Shown: one piece after another, positions 1-11,145 of the stretch
How positions within the stretch are numbered: the first letter of the stretch is position 1
Layout of the letters: the number at the start of each line of letters is the position of its first letter
Origin: Orobanche coerulescens
Taxonomy: Eukaryota > Streptophyta > Magnoliopsida > Lamiales > Orobanchaceae
Reading direction: 5' to 3'
Assembly: GCA_033398695.1 (NCBI GenBank)
Contig: CM065802.1
Location: 77,920,096-77,984,095, forward strand
Length of the DNA stretch: 64,000 bases
Made by a program: the position numbers and the translations under genes
Notes under the pieces: generated by a model
The model's input: only the letters and a program-made list of their open reading frames with translations
Told to the model about the DNA's origin: nothing
The model's database searches: none

Positions 1-1045
1 TCCGAAATGAAATATCATGCAACATTTAATCGTACGCGACCAAGAAAAAGGGTCAAGACAACAATTACCAATGCGGATACCCACAACTTTGGGTAAATTA
101 CAAAATGGCCCAAAAAACCAAAAAATCACGATACGTGATCGAATAACCAAACCAAAGTTCACAACACGTCTAACAAAGTTAAACGGACTTACGGGAAACT
201 CGAAACAGCAGTTTCGAACGAGATTCGCAAGAATTGAACTCAAGTGCGGAAAAGTCGCTAAAAAGCACGAAACTCAACAAAACAACACCGAAACGAATTC
301 GGATGTCAAAAAGTGTAGAATTAATCATTCTCATAATGACGAAACGGTCATGAACGAGTCGTCAAAATGGACTTTCGCAGAAAAAAAGAATATACCGGAA
401 ATCGAAATTACGGGTATTACATTTACCATGATTTGGAAGGTAGAAACGGATTATATGCTGTATAATCTTTGTTATTCAACCCAAGATGATGATAGCTAAT
501 GAAAGATCGCCCCCAAATCTCCCTTTGGATCTCCCTCTCGTGCTCTCTCGTTGGAAATGAGTAAAAGGGATGAAAAATGACGAAGAATGGGGTTGACCCC
601 CCTCTTATATAATGCGCTTGATTAGCGTGCGCTAAAACACAAGGCTAGCGTGTGCTAATGGGGTCACCCGGTATTCCAGTAGCTTCTGACCTGCATTGTT
701 AGTGTGCACTACATCTGGCGCTAGCGCGCTATGCAATGCCAATATCATGCGTTAACTGCTAGTCCATATAGCAGAATTCGGCTACTGCCTCTGCCAGACT
801 CAACCCATTAGCGCGCGCTACTGGAGAAGCTAGCGTGCGCTACTCGACACGAATAGCATGTGTTAGCTCACGCCTATCATGCACTATCTGCTCTATCTAA
901 TATCATCGTCTCAAGGTCTATTCGATACGAACATGTTCCGAAGGATAAGAAACTCTAGAATCAACAACATTTCGATAGGCGCTTACAAGAGCGATAAAAG
1001 CGAAAGGACGACAAGGTCAAAATCATGAAAAATACAGGTATTACA
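1..1045. other. Repeat-rich non-coding stretch, probable LTR remnant
   Basis: No coding region is credible here. The only long open frame (17-499, plus) has no recognisable motif and a composition typical of chance translation. The right edge ends in GGTATTACA (1037-1045), directly abutting the point where copia I's reverse transcriptase breaks off. The same nonamer occurs at 413-421. On the minus strand the edge reads TGTAATACC, which resembles the start of many plant gypsy LTRs, so I infer an LTR-type insertion that truncated copia I. The left end lies outside the window. TATA-like CTTATATAA is at 604-612. Confidence 0.4.
620..870. repeat. Cluster of TAGCGTGCGCTA-type motifs (locus 1)
   Basis: The 12-mer TAGCGTGCGCTA, nearly its own reverse complement, occurs exactly at 623-634 and 831-842. 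Variants of it (TAGCGTGTGCTA, TAGTGTGCACTA, TAGCGCGCGCTA, TAGCATGTGTTA) lie every 20-60 bases between. The same family recurs at 5415-5895 and 49265-50880. Confidence 0.8.
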
Positions 1046-3515
1046 TGCCTACGACATGGTAGATATCTGGTCTAGTGCAGATTATAGCATACATGAGGCT
1101 TCCCACAGCTGACGTATAAGGGATTAGCTTCATGTCATCTATCTCATTTTTGTGTCTAGAACACATATCCTTAGATAGTTGAATTCTATGTCTGTAAGCT
1201 AGAAAACCTTTCTTGGAATTATCCATGCTAAACTGTTTTAGCACTGTATCGATATAGGACGCCTGAGATAAGCACAACATTATTTTCTTCTGATCACGTA
1301 AAATCTTGATTCCAGGGATGTGCCCTGCTTCTCGCAAATCCTTCATATTGAACTGCTCAGACAACCATACTCGTACATCCGACAACTCCTTCACGTTGTT
1401 TCCAATCAGAAGGATATCATCTATGTACAGTACAAGAAACACCAATACATTTCCATCGCATTTCTTATACACACAACTCTCACTCGAACATTGGACGAAT
1501 CCATATGACAGGACAACCTCGTCAAATCGATTGTTCTAAGATCTAGATGCTTGCTTAAGTCCAAAAATAGATCTCTTAAGATTACACACTAAGTGCTCTT
1601 CTCCTTTAGCAATGAATCCTTCTGGTTGATGCATGTAGATTTCTTTGTCTAGATTTCCATTCAAGAATGCAGTCTTTACATACATTTGCCAAATATCCGA
1701 ATCCAAATACATAACTATATCTAAAAGAATCTGGATTGACTTAAGCGTGGCTACCGAAGAAAAGGTTTCATCATAATCGATACCCTCCTTATGAGTGCAA
1801 CCTCTTGCTACAAGCCTCGGTTTAAAGGTTTCAACCTTCCCATCACCTCCTTTATTTAACTTATGGACCCATTTATTCCAAATGGCTTGTACCCCATCAG
1901 GTAGTTCTACTAGCTCCCACACTTGACTGGAATCATAGATCCCATTTCTGATTCCATTGCTACTTGCCAGGAGTTAGCAACAATATCTTGGATTGCCTCC
2001 TTGTAAGTCCAATGATCTGATTCATCTTCGCTTGGGATTGAGTTCGAATACTGTCCCACGCCTATGAATCGTTCCGGTTGATGAACAAACCTTACCACTA
2101 CGATGAGGCAAATCTTGTGTTGGTGTAAAAGTCTCAAAATCGATATGTGATGCAATGTTAGTTTGTACTTGTATGATTGATATAGACGGAGTCTCGCCCC
2201 TCAACTCTTCCAGAATTATTTCGCTCATGTGCTTGTGACTAATCATATAATCCTCTTCTAGGAATCAGGCATTGGTGTTAACAATGACCTTCTGATCCAG
2301 AGGACTATAGAACAAGCCACATTTCGTTCCCTTAGAGTATCCTACAAACACTCGTACCTTTGTAAGAGATGCCAACTTATCAGCATCATCATTCAGTACA
2401 TGTGCTCGAGTACCCAAAATCCAAACATGTCCTCCACTGGGCTGTCACGCACTCCATAGTTCTGTGGGTATTTTTGGAACAGATTTCGAAGGCACCAGGT
2501 TTAGAATGTATGCCGCTGCGTCCAAGGCGTACCCCCACAACGAAATAGGTAAATATGAATAACTCATCATTGACCTAACCATTTGTAAAAGAGTTATGTT
2601 CCTTCTCTCAGTTACACCATTTTGTTGTGGAGTTCCTGGCGCAGTGAGCTGGGACGAAATCCCCTCATTTGCCAGGAAATCCAAAAACTCTCCACTAAGA
2701 TACTCACCACCACGATCGGATCATAGTGACTTGATACTCTTCCCATGACGTTTCTCCATTTCAGCCTTAAAATCTCTGAACTTGTCAAAGGGTTCAGACT
2801 TAGGTCACATCAAATAGATGTATCCATATCTTGAATAATCAACTATAAACGTGATAAAGTATTCAAAACCACTCCTAGCCTGGATCTTCATTGGCCAACA
2901 TACATCCATATGAACCAATTCTAACACATTCCAAGCACGATTTCTCTTCGTTTTAAGAACTCTTTTGGTTATTTTACCTCCAGACAGGATTCACAAATTG
3001 GAAATGACTCAACTTGGAGGTCATCCAATGGTCCGTCATCTACCAATCTTTGAATTCTTCTAAGTTTTACATGACCTAACCGTAGATGCCACAAATATAT
3101 TTGGTTTATGCTTGTAGATTCTTATCTCTTTTTAGGTTTAGACAAAATGTTAAGCGATTTATGTTTATATATGGGCTTTTGTGTAGTATTAATGACATAC
3201 AGTACATCAGTATAGATACCTTTGCAAACATATTCACCATTTCTTCTAATAATAACGTCACCATCAAAAGAAACTGAATAACCATAACAACTTAATTTAG
3301 AAACTGAAATTAGATTCATTCTAAAATCGGGTACAAATAATACATTAATAAGGGCTAATATTTTATCACTAATCTTAAATTGCACGACTCTCACTGCTAC
3401 AGCTATAAGCCTGGAATAATCGCCCCAGTTGATGGTGATCTCACCCCCACTAAGTTGCTTGGTTACCTGTACCATGCGAGTCAAACCAAACACGATCAGT
3501 GGATTCTGAATCTAC
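1046..3515 (-). pseudogene. Copia I pol remnant (protease, integrase, RT)
   Basis: On the minus strand this begins with a decayed protease: the catalytic DSG reads DSE just below 3515, followed by NLISVSKL (3122-3493). The integrase follows (about 2445-3060) with the D and E regions visible (SDRGGEY, and [11 protein letters not shown] near 2610-2640). The RT covers 1041-1922 with YIDD in VLYIDDILL near 1410. Stops and frameshifts occur near 2684-2710, 2445, 1925 and 1536. It ends inside RT at a TRPDIYHVVG motif, so the thumb and RNase H are gone. Product identity is secure; function is lost. Confidence 0.85.
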
Positions 3516-3518
3516 TAT

Positions 3519-4380
3519 TCACGGAGTGGTAGAACAAGCTGCCAAACATATTTTGACTACTAGTGCACGAGACATACCTTTCTTAAGAGCAGGACAATCC
3601 ACTTTGAAATGTCCTTTATGACCGCACTTGTAGCACTTTCCCTTTGGCTTTTTATTCGTTTCAGGATGAGCAGCCTTGCTCTTTACCTTGAGAGTTGCCA
3701 CTTGCTTCTGGCCCACTTGTTTCTTCTTCTTATTCCCCCACTTGGGTTTAGAAGTTGAAACACCAGTTCCCGCAAGAACTTGATACCCTTGTCTGAGGAG
3801 TCCTTCCGCAACTTGAAGCTCTATCAGCAATTCCACCAAGGTATACTCACTATGATTCATATTGTAGTTTAGGTGGAACTACTCAAAGCTCCAAGATAAG
3901 CGGCCTAGGATGATATCGATCTGCATTTCCACATTGATACCCTAACATATCAAGTTCGTTTAGATGAGAAATAATCTTTAAAACATGATCCCTTACCAGG
4001 GTTCCTCCAGGCATTTGGGTCGTCATCAAGACCCTCATAACATTTTGCACAATCGTCCGATTCTGATGACCAAATATCTCATCAAAATTTTTCATCATTT
4101 CCGCGGTTGTGCCCATACTCTCATGCGGATGCTGCAATATATTTGCTAAAGAAGCCAAGATGTAACAGTGAGCCATCTCATCAGATTTCTTCCATTTGCG
4201 GTATTCTTTCACCTCATCAGGTGTCGAATCCGCATATGGTTCCAATGGTCATTCCTCAGTAAGAACAAACCTGTGTTCTTAAGCAGTTAGGACAATATTT
4301 AAATTACATTTCCAATCAGTAAAGTTAGTGCCATCAAGTTTGTTTTCTTTGAGAATTACAGCAAGTGGATTGAAAGACAT
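3519..4380 (-). pseudogene. Copia I gag remnant (capsid/nucleocapsid)
   Basis: Gag forms the particle and binds element RNA. The likely start is the ATG at 4380 (MSFNPLAV..., then the typical LDGTNFTDW stretch). Stops follow near 4281 and 4246, and a long open stretch covers 3883-4245. A frameshift near 3870 leads to 3519-3860, which holds a complete CCHC zinc knuckle, CYKCGHKGHFKVDC, near the C-terminus (about 3590-3640), preceded by a Lys-rich segment. This matches the usual copia gag layout. A TGA, probably from a Trp codon, separates it from the protease in the same direction. Confidence 0.8.
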
Positions 4381-4780
4381 TTGAGATAAAATTAAAATAT
4401 TCATCACATAATGCATAGCAAAATATATTGAAAAACCTCAAAACACAATATGTATGCAAGCAACCGCCACCTCGAAAGCCGCATATGCAAGCCACGATCG
4501 TGTGGATGTTTACACATACATTTTTCAAGTGGAGTTTTACATTTTTAATTTTACTACCTAGTCAATTTACGTTATGACAAGTAAAATTAATAGTTGGTTC
4601 CTCTTGGCCATGTATTAATTAACATAGACTCCGATGGGGAGCTTATTAATCAATACATCTAAGTGCACATGATACGAGATGCTTTACATTGATCTCTATC
4701 ATGCAAGAAACATCAAATACTTGTGAACTCTCTAATATCATCAAATCCTTTAGATGTGATAAGGAAGGTGAGCTCTTATA
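4381..4780. other. AT-rich gap between copia I gag and copia II integrase
   Basis: No reading frame of interest. It should contain the 5' LTR end and primer site of copia I if that element is complete on this side, but I see neither a TGGTATCAGAGC-like site nor a clear TG...CA boundary. Probably decayed LTR sequence. Confidence 0.4.
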
Positions 4781-4851
4781 AGTTATCTTGGAAGTTCTGC
4801 AATAATTTCAGTGGATAGGAGAGCGACATGTGACCAACATGTTGGAGCATC

Positions 4852-6038
4852 TGTTGGTGTAAAATCAGATATTTGTGCCGTTTTGTGCGAAAGCGTAAAT
4901 AAATTGCGAAAATAAATTACACAAGGATTTATAGAGGTTCGGCTATTAACGAAGCCTACATCCTCTCCCGATGTATCTTTTTCTTTAGGATTAAGATCAA
5001 AACCTCTACGCCTCTCTTCTATCGGTCGAGGGATTACCGTTACAAGATCGTCTTCTATCGGTCCGAGTAAAACCATTTTTCCTTTTCTATTGGATAAGGA
5101 ATCAACCACTCTTGCTTTCTATGGGTACTAGATAAACCTCACTTAGATATCGATTGTGATTCTAATAATGCCGGATCCTTGATCCTAATAACACCGAATC
5201 CAATCGTATCTTTTCTTTTACCTCTCGTGTATAATGTTGAATGTATAAACACTCAAACTAACAATATAAGCTCAATATCACAACAACAATGTAAGTATAT
5301 GAATATAAGATCAATGCCTTGAATGCTTGGAGTTGTTGTACTCAAACAATACCATATGAATGATATTTATAGGCATTTTCCACAAACTAGCCGTTGTTGG
5401 CTGTCTTGACTTGCTAGCGTGCGCTAGCCTTTCTCTATTAGCATGCGCTAGACTGTTCCCAGTTTCAGTCCAGTAGCTTTGTTTCTTCTTTAGCGTACGT
5501 TATGCCTTCTTCCTTACGTACATTACCATCTTGCTTTAGCATGCGTTAATATTATAATGTAGCGTGCGTTAAACCAATATATCTATTGCTTGATTTGTCA
5601 AACTGGCCGTTCCACTTTTGACTTCTTTCAGATTCTCTCCAACGGATTGATTGACTTGTATTCAAACTTCTTTAGCGTGCGCTATTCCTTCTTTGTAGCG
5701 TGCGTTATTCTTGCTTCACTGCATACGTCATTCTGAGTTTGAATATCTCCACAACGGTAGCATGGCTCGATAGCGTGCGTTAATGAGCAAGTGTAGCGTG
5801 CGTTATCTCCTCATATGACTTCCCTTCAGATAACTTCGAACTTGGATGATATACAGATTACTCCCCATTAGCGTGCGCTAACGTGTGATGACTTGCGTGC
5901 GCTAATGCAGTCCAGATTGCAACTTTTCGCGTCTTCGTCTGCTTCGTCGTTTTGCTTCGCCTCAATGTTGTTTTGTTGTTTAGCAACTTTAATCATCAAA
6001 ACACAAATTAAATAATGTGTGGAATAAATATTCCAACA
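4852..6038 (+). mobile_element. Solo LTR (copia-type) with GCATC target duplication
   Basis: The unit starts TGTTGG and ends CCAACA, a 6-bp terminal inverted repeat. It is flanked on both sides by GCATC (4847-4851 and 6039-6043). Length is 1,187 bp and no internal coding region is present, so this is a solo LTR left by recombination between two LTRs. It lies inside the integrase of copia II: removing it and one GCATC makes the minus-strand integrase frame continuous. The right half holds a dense cluster of TAGCGTGCGCTA motifs. Confidence 0.9.
5410..5895. repeat. Cluster of TAGCGTGCGCTA-type motifs (locus 2, in solo LTR)
   Basis: Exact 12-mers are at 5415-5426, 5673-5684 and 5869-5880. At least ten close variants (TAGCATGCGCTA, TAGCGTACGTTA, TAGCGTGCGTTA and similar) lie between, often in pairs about 20-30 bases apart. 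The spacer sequence between copies is not itself repeated, so this is an interspersed motif and not a simple tandem array. Confidence 0.85.
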
Positions 6039-7079
6039 GCATCCACCAAAACCATAAAATATATAAATGGTCTGCATATTATGTGGATGGGTCCACAAAT
6101 ATCTCCTTATATTCGGCGTAAGAAAGGAATGCTTGCTTTTGTTTCTCTAACGTAGGAAGGTCTCGCTCCTACCTTGGCTAATGAGCAGGCTATGCGAAAC
6201 TAAGTGGTGCGCATTTGATATGCATCCGGTTCTTTGGATGATATAACATGATTACATCAACATTGTTCTTTATATCGAGTTGTTGCCACCGTTTTGCTAG
6301 AAAGAAATGGTGTTCGTACAGGTTCTTTAGTATACAGATCATCATACCTCGACCAGGATGACCTAGTATATCATGCCAAAGCTTATATGACTCTATGTCC
6401 CAAAGTACATTATTGGTGAAAACATAAGTTTTTCTAAAATGTGTATATGTCCACATTCATTAGAATTAATAAAGGAAACTCTATTCTATTGTCACAGCTG
6501 GTTTCAATCTGGAAACTATTGCTACGTATATTATCGAAGCTAAGTATGGTTCGAAGGGCGCTAGGTGCATATAAAACATCGATAACTTGGAAGACTGCCG
6601 TTTAGGCATCAAGAATTCGGCATTACCTCGCCCTTTGATGAGTTGGGAGGACCCAATCATCGTAGTTACCAAGGTTTGGCAGGCGACTTATTCGATGAAT
6701 AGAAGACTAATTCTAAGAACATTCAAGTTCTCCTCAATTCATTCCTTAGGATGGAGTGAAATTTCGAACCACAAGTAATCAAGCATTATTCAGTACTTTG
6801 AAATAAAGCTAAGAATCTAACGTAAGCAATATTAATATATTGTTCGTGAAATAAGGTTGCATCATGTCATTATTGAAAAGAAAACACAAAAAAACCGTCT
6901 TGAGGCAATTATACCAAATGTAAACGAGAAAGTAAACATAATACTAGAATTCAGTCGTAAAAAGGGTGTCTCTATAGACTGTGGCTAGTATAACTCATTT
7001 CAACGATTGTCACTGTGAAATTAACATAGGGGACTTGTCTAGATCATATTCCTCCATATAGTGAGTTTCCCTTTCTTTG

Positions 7080-8061
7080 GACTCTATATTTCTGGTAGTG
7101 AGCTGCGACTTGCTTGCTTGCATGGCAGTTCTTGTAACATGTCCAACATCTCCACAACGATAGCATGATTCATCGCCAACTCGAGTCTTAGGGGCGACAG
7201 AATGGGTAGGTGCTTTTTGATGTCCTTAGCTAGCAGAGCTGGGAGCATCAAGTCTTCGCATTACATTAGAAGAACCCCCACGTCTTCGACCACGATGACT
7301 GTCACGTCCAGTCCCCTGTTCATTTGGGTAGTTACCATCCTTCACTTTGCCATAATTAGCCATGGGAATTTTCTTTGTACCAACCGGCCTGGCATTATTA
7401 CTCACTAACACTATGTTACGTCTCTCAACCACTTACAGTAGGTTGATTAGTTTGCTGAAGATAGTGATGCGTTTATCGTCGTACTCCAGCCTATACTGGT
7501 TCGCTAGTATAAGGGCAAAAGTAGGGAAGGTGAAAAGAGTTTTCTGGATCATGTCAGTTTCTGTGAAGTCCTTCCCACATAAATTTGGGCGTGCCTTGAG
7601 GCGGAACATATATTTATTAAAATCATTGATCTATTTATAATCAAGCAAGCGGGTTTCGTTCCACTGCATGATCAGCTCTGGGAGCAATGTGTTATGAATG
7701 TTCCCAAAGAGGCCCTTAAGGGCATCTCACAGTTCATTGGGGGATTTTAAATGTAGATATTTACATCTCAAGCTGGGTTTGATGTGTCACCTAAGGAATA
7801 TTAGTACGCTCGTTTCTATCTTACCAGACGTTGCTTGGTCTGTGGTGTTGAGGAGCGTACCACTATATTCTTTTGTGATAAATGTGGTCTCGATGTAGGA
7901 GACCATCTATGATACTCGTGTCCTTTTGAGTCCAAGATATCAAATTTGAGACGAGTTGGATCAGCTATCTTGATACAAAAAAATGACTTTTCACAGTTTA
8001 CCATGAGTACTTTCCATGATAAAATTTTCAAGAATGAGAGCGTATTATTTTTCGGAACCAA
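7080..8061 (-). pseudogene. Copia II gag remnant
   Basis: On the minus strand a gag N-terminus (about 7816-8061) contains LKFDILDSKGHEYHRW, matching the usual copia gag opening (FDxLDxxGxxYxxW). Further on, 7226-7432 is a basic, Gly/Arg-rich segment, followed near 7130-7180 by a zinc knuckle CYRCGDVGH whose last Cys is lost. Frames change several times between these blocks. Some open plus-strand frames over the same bases are shadows. Confidence 0.65.
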
Positions 8062-8756
8062 GATATGGTCAAAATTACTTTTGATGCTACTTGAGAATTA
8101 CTCATGAAATTTTTTTATCTTGGTTCTATTTGATATATACAGTAGAAAGAAGTTCTCTAAAAATCTACTAATATGAAGCCTAATTGCATGCAATATCGAT
8201 ATATGCATGCAAATATATGTATATTTATAGATATAGACACATAAATCTGGGAATATATCTATACGCATATTATGCAGTCAAGTAAGTTTCTTATGCCGCA
8301 ATATAATTATTAATTCAACGTGGAATTACTTTAATTCAAATTGCTTTAAGCAATTCGTTTTGACTTAATTAAAGTTATTAATGTATTATGCTTTAATTGG
8401 TTAAATATGCATAAATATAATAAATTTATGGATAAATATGCAACAAACTGAGTTAAAGCATATAAAATTACGCATATTGCAAATAGTAGGGTTATTTAGG
8501 ATCATGTTGCACGAAAGACATGATTCTTTCCTAGGGCATACCATCAATTTATTTTGTGAAATTGCAATCTTCATTTCGATCGTCCGATTGAATACTCGGT
8601 GAAAACTCTTGACAATTCGCCAAAGTAAAGTTAAGAGAATTTCCTTATAAGATAATAAAAAAATAAACGGTTAAATTTATACTATTCATTGACAAAAAAA
8701 TAATATGATTAATTTAATTGCATTTATGAACAAAGTATTAAAATAAATTCAGCCCC
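8062..8756. other. AT-rich non-coding stretch
   Basis: No coding frame, no tRNA and no recognisable LTR boundary. It should correspond to the 5' end (leader or LTR) of copia II. Several ATATGCAT-type short repeats are present near 8200-8280. Confidence 0.4.
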
Positions 8757-9470
8757 TTATGTGAACCCAAATGAATTAGGCCCAAGTGGTTGTTTCATTT
8801 TTATCCTCCCATCTGCGAGAACCGGGCCAAATCGAAAGGCCAAGGACGACCAGAACTTTGGCGGCCAACTTGCAGTAAGGCTCGTTCTGTCTGAATCTGG
8901 AGTAGATCGGGACTGAGGGTGGCGGCGACTCGCATGCGGTGGTTCGCGGGTCGTTCTGATAGAGTAAAGAGGATCCGGCGATGGCAGCGGCGACCTGGTG
9001 CGTCGCGGGGAGAAGGGTCCGAATTGGGATGGAGTCTGAAAGGTCGCGTTTGAGCGGCGAGAATTGCTAGTCTGCGGCTGAGGAACCAAAATCGGGGGAT
9101 TGTTGTAGGTCGGGTTTAGGATCCGATAGCGCGGACTGGTTGCAAGTTGGTCGCGGTTTGCAGATCGGTGCAGCGACGGCCGTGGAAAAGGTGGACGGAA
9201 TTTTCGCACTTTCTTCTCTTCCGTGATTTCATTCTTGTGTGGCAGACCGATCGGAATTGGACTAGCCGGTGGCGGACGAAGCCAGTCGATGGGTGCAATC
9301 AGTCCGGGGCAGATCGGGTTGGCAATGGTGGACCTTGCTTCAATCGGTGGTCAGGCCTGAGATGGGGGCGGCGAATGCATGGATTTGACGAGGAAGATGA
9401 TCGGGAATTAGGGTTCCAATTTTCTTTTTTCTTTCATTTTTTTTAAGATTTTTGGATTTTTTTTTCTTTG
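8757..9470. other. GC-rich island of unknown origin
   Basis: Base composition jumps from AT-rich to GC-rich here and drops again after about 9450. Both strands have open frames (for example 150 aa on minus at 8757-9209, 99 aa on plus at 9147-9446), rich in Pro, Arg and Ser and without a domain I recognise. The composition resembles the first exon of a plant gene, and a GAATTAGGGTTCC box lies near 9405-9418. A captured gene fragment, or the promoter-exon end of a decayed gene, are both possible. Confidence 0.35.
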
Positions 9471-9545
9471 CTCGTGGAGAGACCACATGCTGAAGAAAAA
9501 ATAACAGACAAGGAATAGGGAAAAATGGTATGTGTTCTCATTAAT

Positions 9546-9549
<4 letters not shown>

Positions 9550-9590
<41 letters not shown>
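9550..9590. repeat. (TA)n microsatellite, about 20 units
   Basis: Uninterrupted TA dinucleotide run of about 41 bases directly downstream of the GC-rich island. Confidence 0.95.
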
Positions 9591-9595
<5 letters not shown>

Positions 9596-9767
9596 GAGAG
9601 ATTACACACAAACAAATCTAATCCTATCCTGACTAGGAGAGCTCATATAATAACTGACTTATGCACACATTATGTATTATTATTTTAACATAGAACTATT
9701 TCCCGCACCAATCATGTCATTCACATTATTAGCTAAATTTTTTATGACAAATTCCCGCACTGCTTAT

Positions 9768-10012
9768 TGTAGAACTATTTTCCCATACTTCGTTATTTCA
9801 AAGGCAACATTTTTCATGGACTACATTCTTCATACAACTCCATCATTTGAATCATATGCCTATTCAGATGCTAATTGGGGTGGTGATCCGTCTATTAGAT
9901 GTTCTACAACTGGACTTTCTTTCTATATTTGTAATTATCTTATCTCTTGGCGCGCTAATAAATAATCACTTGTCTCTGAGTCAACTACCGAATATGATTA
10001 ATAACTATCAGT
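9768..10012 (+). pseudogene. Copia RNase H fragment
   Basis: Translation contains YAYSDANWGGDPSIRCSTTG then LISWRANK, a stop, and SESTTEYD. These are the landmark residues of copia RNase H (YSDADWAGDxxxRRSTSG, LISWxSKKQ, SSTEAEY). A frameshift lies near 9820 in the RYLKG region. Nothing else of this element is visible. It is the sequence that element C appears to have landed in or beside. Confidence 0.7.
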
Positions 10013-10182
10013 AATTTAATATAACCATATGGTAAAATAGTAAAAAATGAGAGAAAATGGAGGGATTATGGGTGATTGCCTAACAACTTAAGTATTCATA
10101 TTTACCTAGTCCGAAAAGACTAAGTGAAACATACTGTCATAGCCAAGTATGTTTCTTGTAATCTAAGTAGTGACAATAAGTT

Positions 10183-11099
10183 TGTTAGAAATATTGTCAT
10201 AAATAAATTTAATAATGTATTTGTTTGATAGAAGTTCACAAAAGTGTTCATGCTTCAAAAGAAGTACAAGTATGACAACACAAATCAAATATACTGTCAT
10301 AAGACAACAAACTACATTTGACAGCAAGATTACAAGAATAATAGCAACTTATTCAAGACAGCAACTTTGGCACTCAAGGTCTATGACAACACAATTGTTG
10401 ACAGCAAAGTCAAATAAGCTAGACAGTAACTTTGCCAGAAGCTTGGACAGTATCTTTACATTCTCATGACAGCAAGGTTGGCGGAGTTCTGACAGAAGGC
10501 TTATATGACGGCAACCTAGGCGAAGAATGTTACTGTCACAAGACAAGAAGCATTTGACAACAAGTATGAGTAAAATGGTGACAGTATCTTCAAATGTAAG
10601 AGATGTACAGAGTCACATGATGGTTCTACACATCTGCAAGACTACGACAGGACTTGGAAGATAACAAGACAGTTTACCAATTGAAGACAGTATGCAAAAT
10701 CAACATCATGCAGGATTGTGTAAACTACAAACAGAATATATCTAGGATGCTTTTGGTTTTTCCTATCTGCCTGTCTAGTTGCAATTTAGGAAACTCATAT
10801 GGAGCTAAGATGGCAAAAGATACTATCGTAGCAATATATAAGCCAAGCCCTTAGTCCATAGTGAGAGAAGCTTTCAGAAATCACTTGTAATATCTTTCAA
10901 GCATTCGAAGCTGGAACTTGTTTCTAGGTTGCAGCAGCTCTTTCCATATAAATAAAACATTTATTTTGGGAAACACTACATTTAGTTTACATTACTGTTG
11001 TTGTGAATCCTCTATCTCTAAATCATTAGTCAAAATGATTTTAAAACAACAGTGTTTGTCTTCAACCCCCCCTTATATAAACACTCATCAGGGCTAACA
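10183..11099 (+). repeat. 5' LTR of element C
   Basis: Starts TGTTAG and ends CTAACA, a matching 6-bp inverted repeat, two bases before the primer site. Length would be 917 bp. The motif ACTGTCA/TGACAGT and near variants occur about fifteen times. TATATAAG near 10834 is a good TATA box and AATAAA at about 10951 a possible polyadenylation signal. The left boundary is tentative: one ACTGTCAT lies outside it at 10133, and no 3' LTR is in the window for comparison. Confidence 0.6.
10834..10841 (+). promoter_or_regulatory. TATA box of element C LTR
   Basis: TATATAAG, about 265 bases before the LTR end, where a copia LTR promoter is expected. Confidence 0.6.
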
Positions 11100-11101
11100 A
11101 C

Positions 11102-11113
11102 TGGTATCAGAGC
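11102..11113 (+). promoter_or_regulatory. Primer binding site of element C
   Basis: TGGTATCAGAGC, complementary to the 3' end of plant initiator methionine tRNA, two bases after the LTR end. This is where minus-strand DNA synthesis is primed. Confidence 0.9.
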
Positions 11114-11145
11114 AAAAGGTTGATATACAAACCTAAAGATCCTAG

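Larger units (their letters stand above)
1046..4380 (-). mobile_element. Ty1/copia retrotransposon I, internal region, truncated
   Basis: Read on the minus strand the order is gag, protease, integrase, reverse transcriptase, which defines Ty1/copia. The RNase H domain and 3' LTR are missing: the RT frame stops at 1046 where unrelated LTR-like sequence begins. Upstream of gag (4381-4780) I could not find a primer binding site or clear LTR end. Stops and frameshifts are spread throughout, so this is an old copy. The lineage is not certain; the CCHC gag and pol resemble Ivana/Oryco-type plant copia. Confidence 0.85.
4785..6700 (-). pseudogene. Copia II protease/integrase remnant, split by solo LTR
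   Basis: The minus-strand segment 6190-6456 carries the GAG-pre-integrase signature LWHDILGHPGRGMM. It runs into a decayed integrase ending YFMVLVDA-like at 6044. The next codons are found at 4846 and below, as a CWSHVALLST-like stretch, typical of the copia integrase core. The solo LTR sits exactly between, and its GCATC duplication covers the junction codons. Sequence below about 4785 no longer resembles integrase. Confidence 0.75.
4785..8061 (-). mobile_element. Ty1/copia retrotransposon II remnant, interrupted by a solo LTR
   Basis: A second, more decayed copia element on the minus strand: gag at about 7080-8061, protease and GAG-pre-integrase at 6190-6700, integrase core at 6044-6180, continuing at 4785-4846 beyond the solo LTR. 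RT and everything 3' of the early integrase are absent or unrecognisable. Zinc-knuckle and integrase sequences differ from copia I, so this is not a duplicate of it. Confidence 0.75.

Noticed and set aside
17..499. Open frame of 160 codons near the left edge
   Set aside because: No domain or motif, and composition typical of chance translation of AT-rich LTR-type DNA; nothing supports a gene.
620..870. TAGCGTGCGCTA cluster as a CRISPR-like array or true satellite
   Set aside because: Spacing and spacers are irregular, motif copies vary, and the host is a plant LTR region; it is an interspersed motif.
1046..8061. Copia I and copia II as one element
   Set aside because: Both contain gag and integrase segments with different sequences, and gag of I starts downstream of integrase of II, so they are two elements.
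9116..9446. Overlapping frames on both strands in the GC-rich island as real genes
   Set aside because: Long chance frames are expected at this GC content, and no conserved motif or splice structure could be seen.
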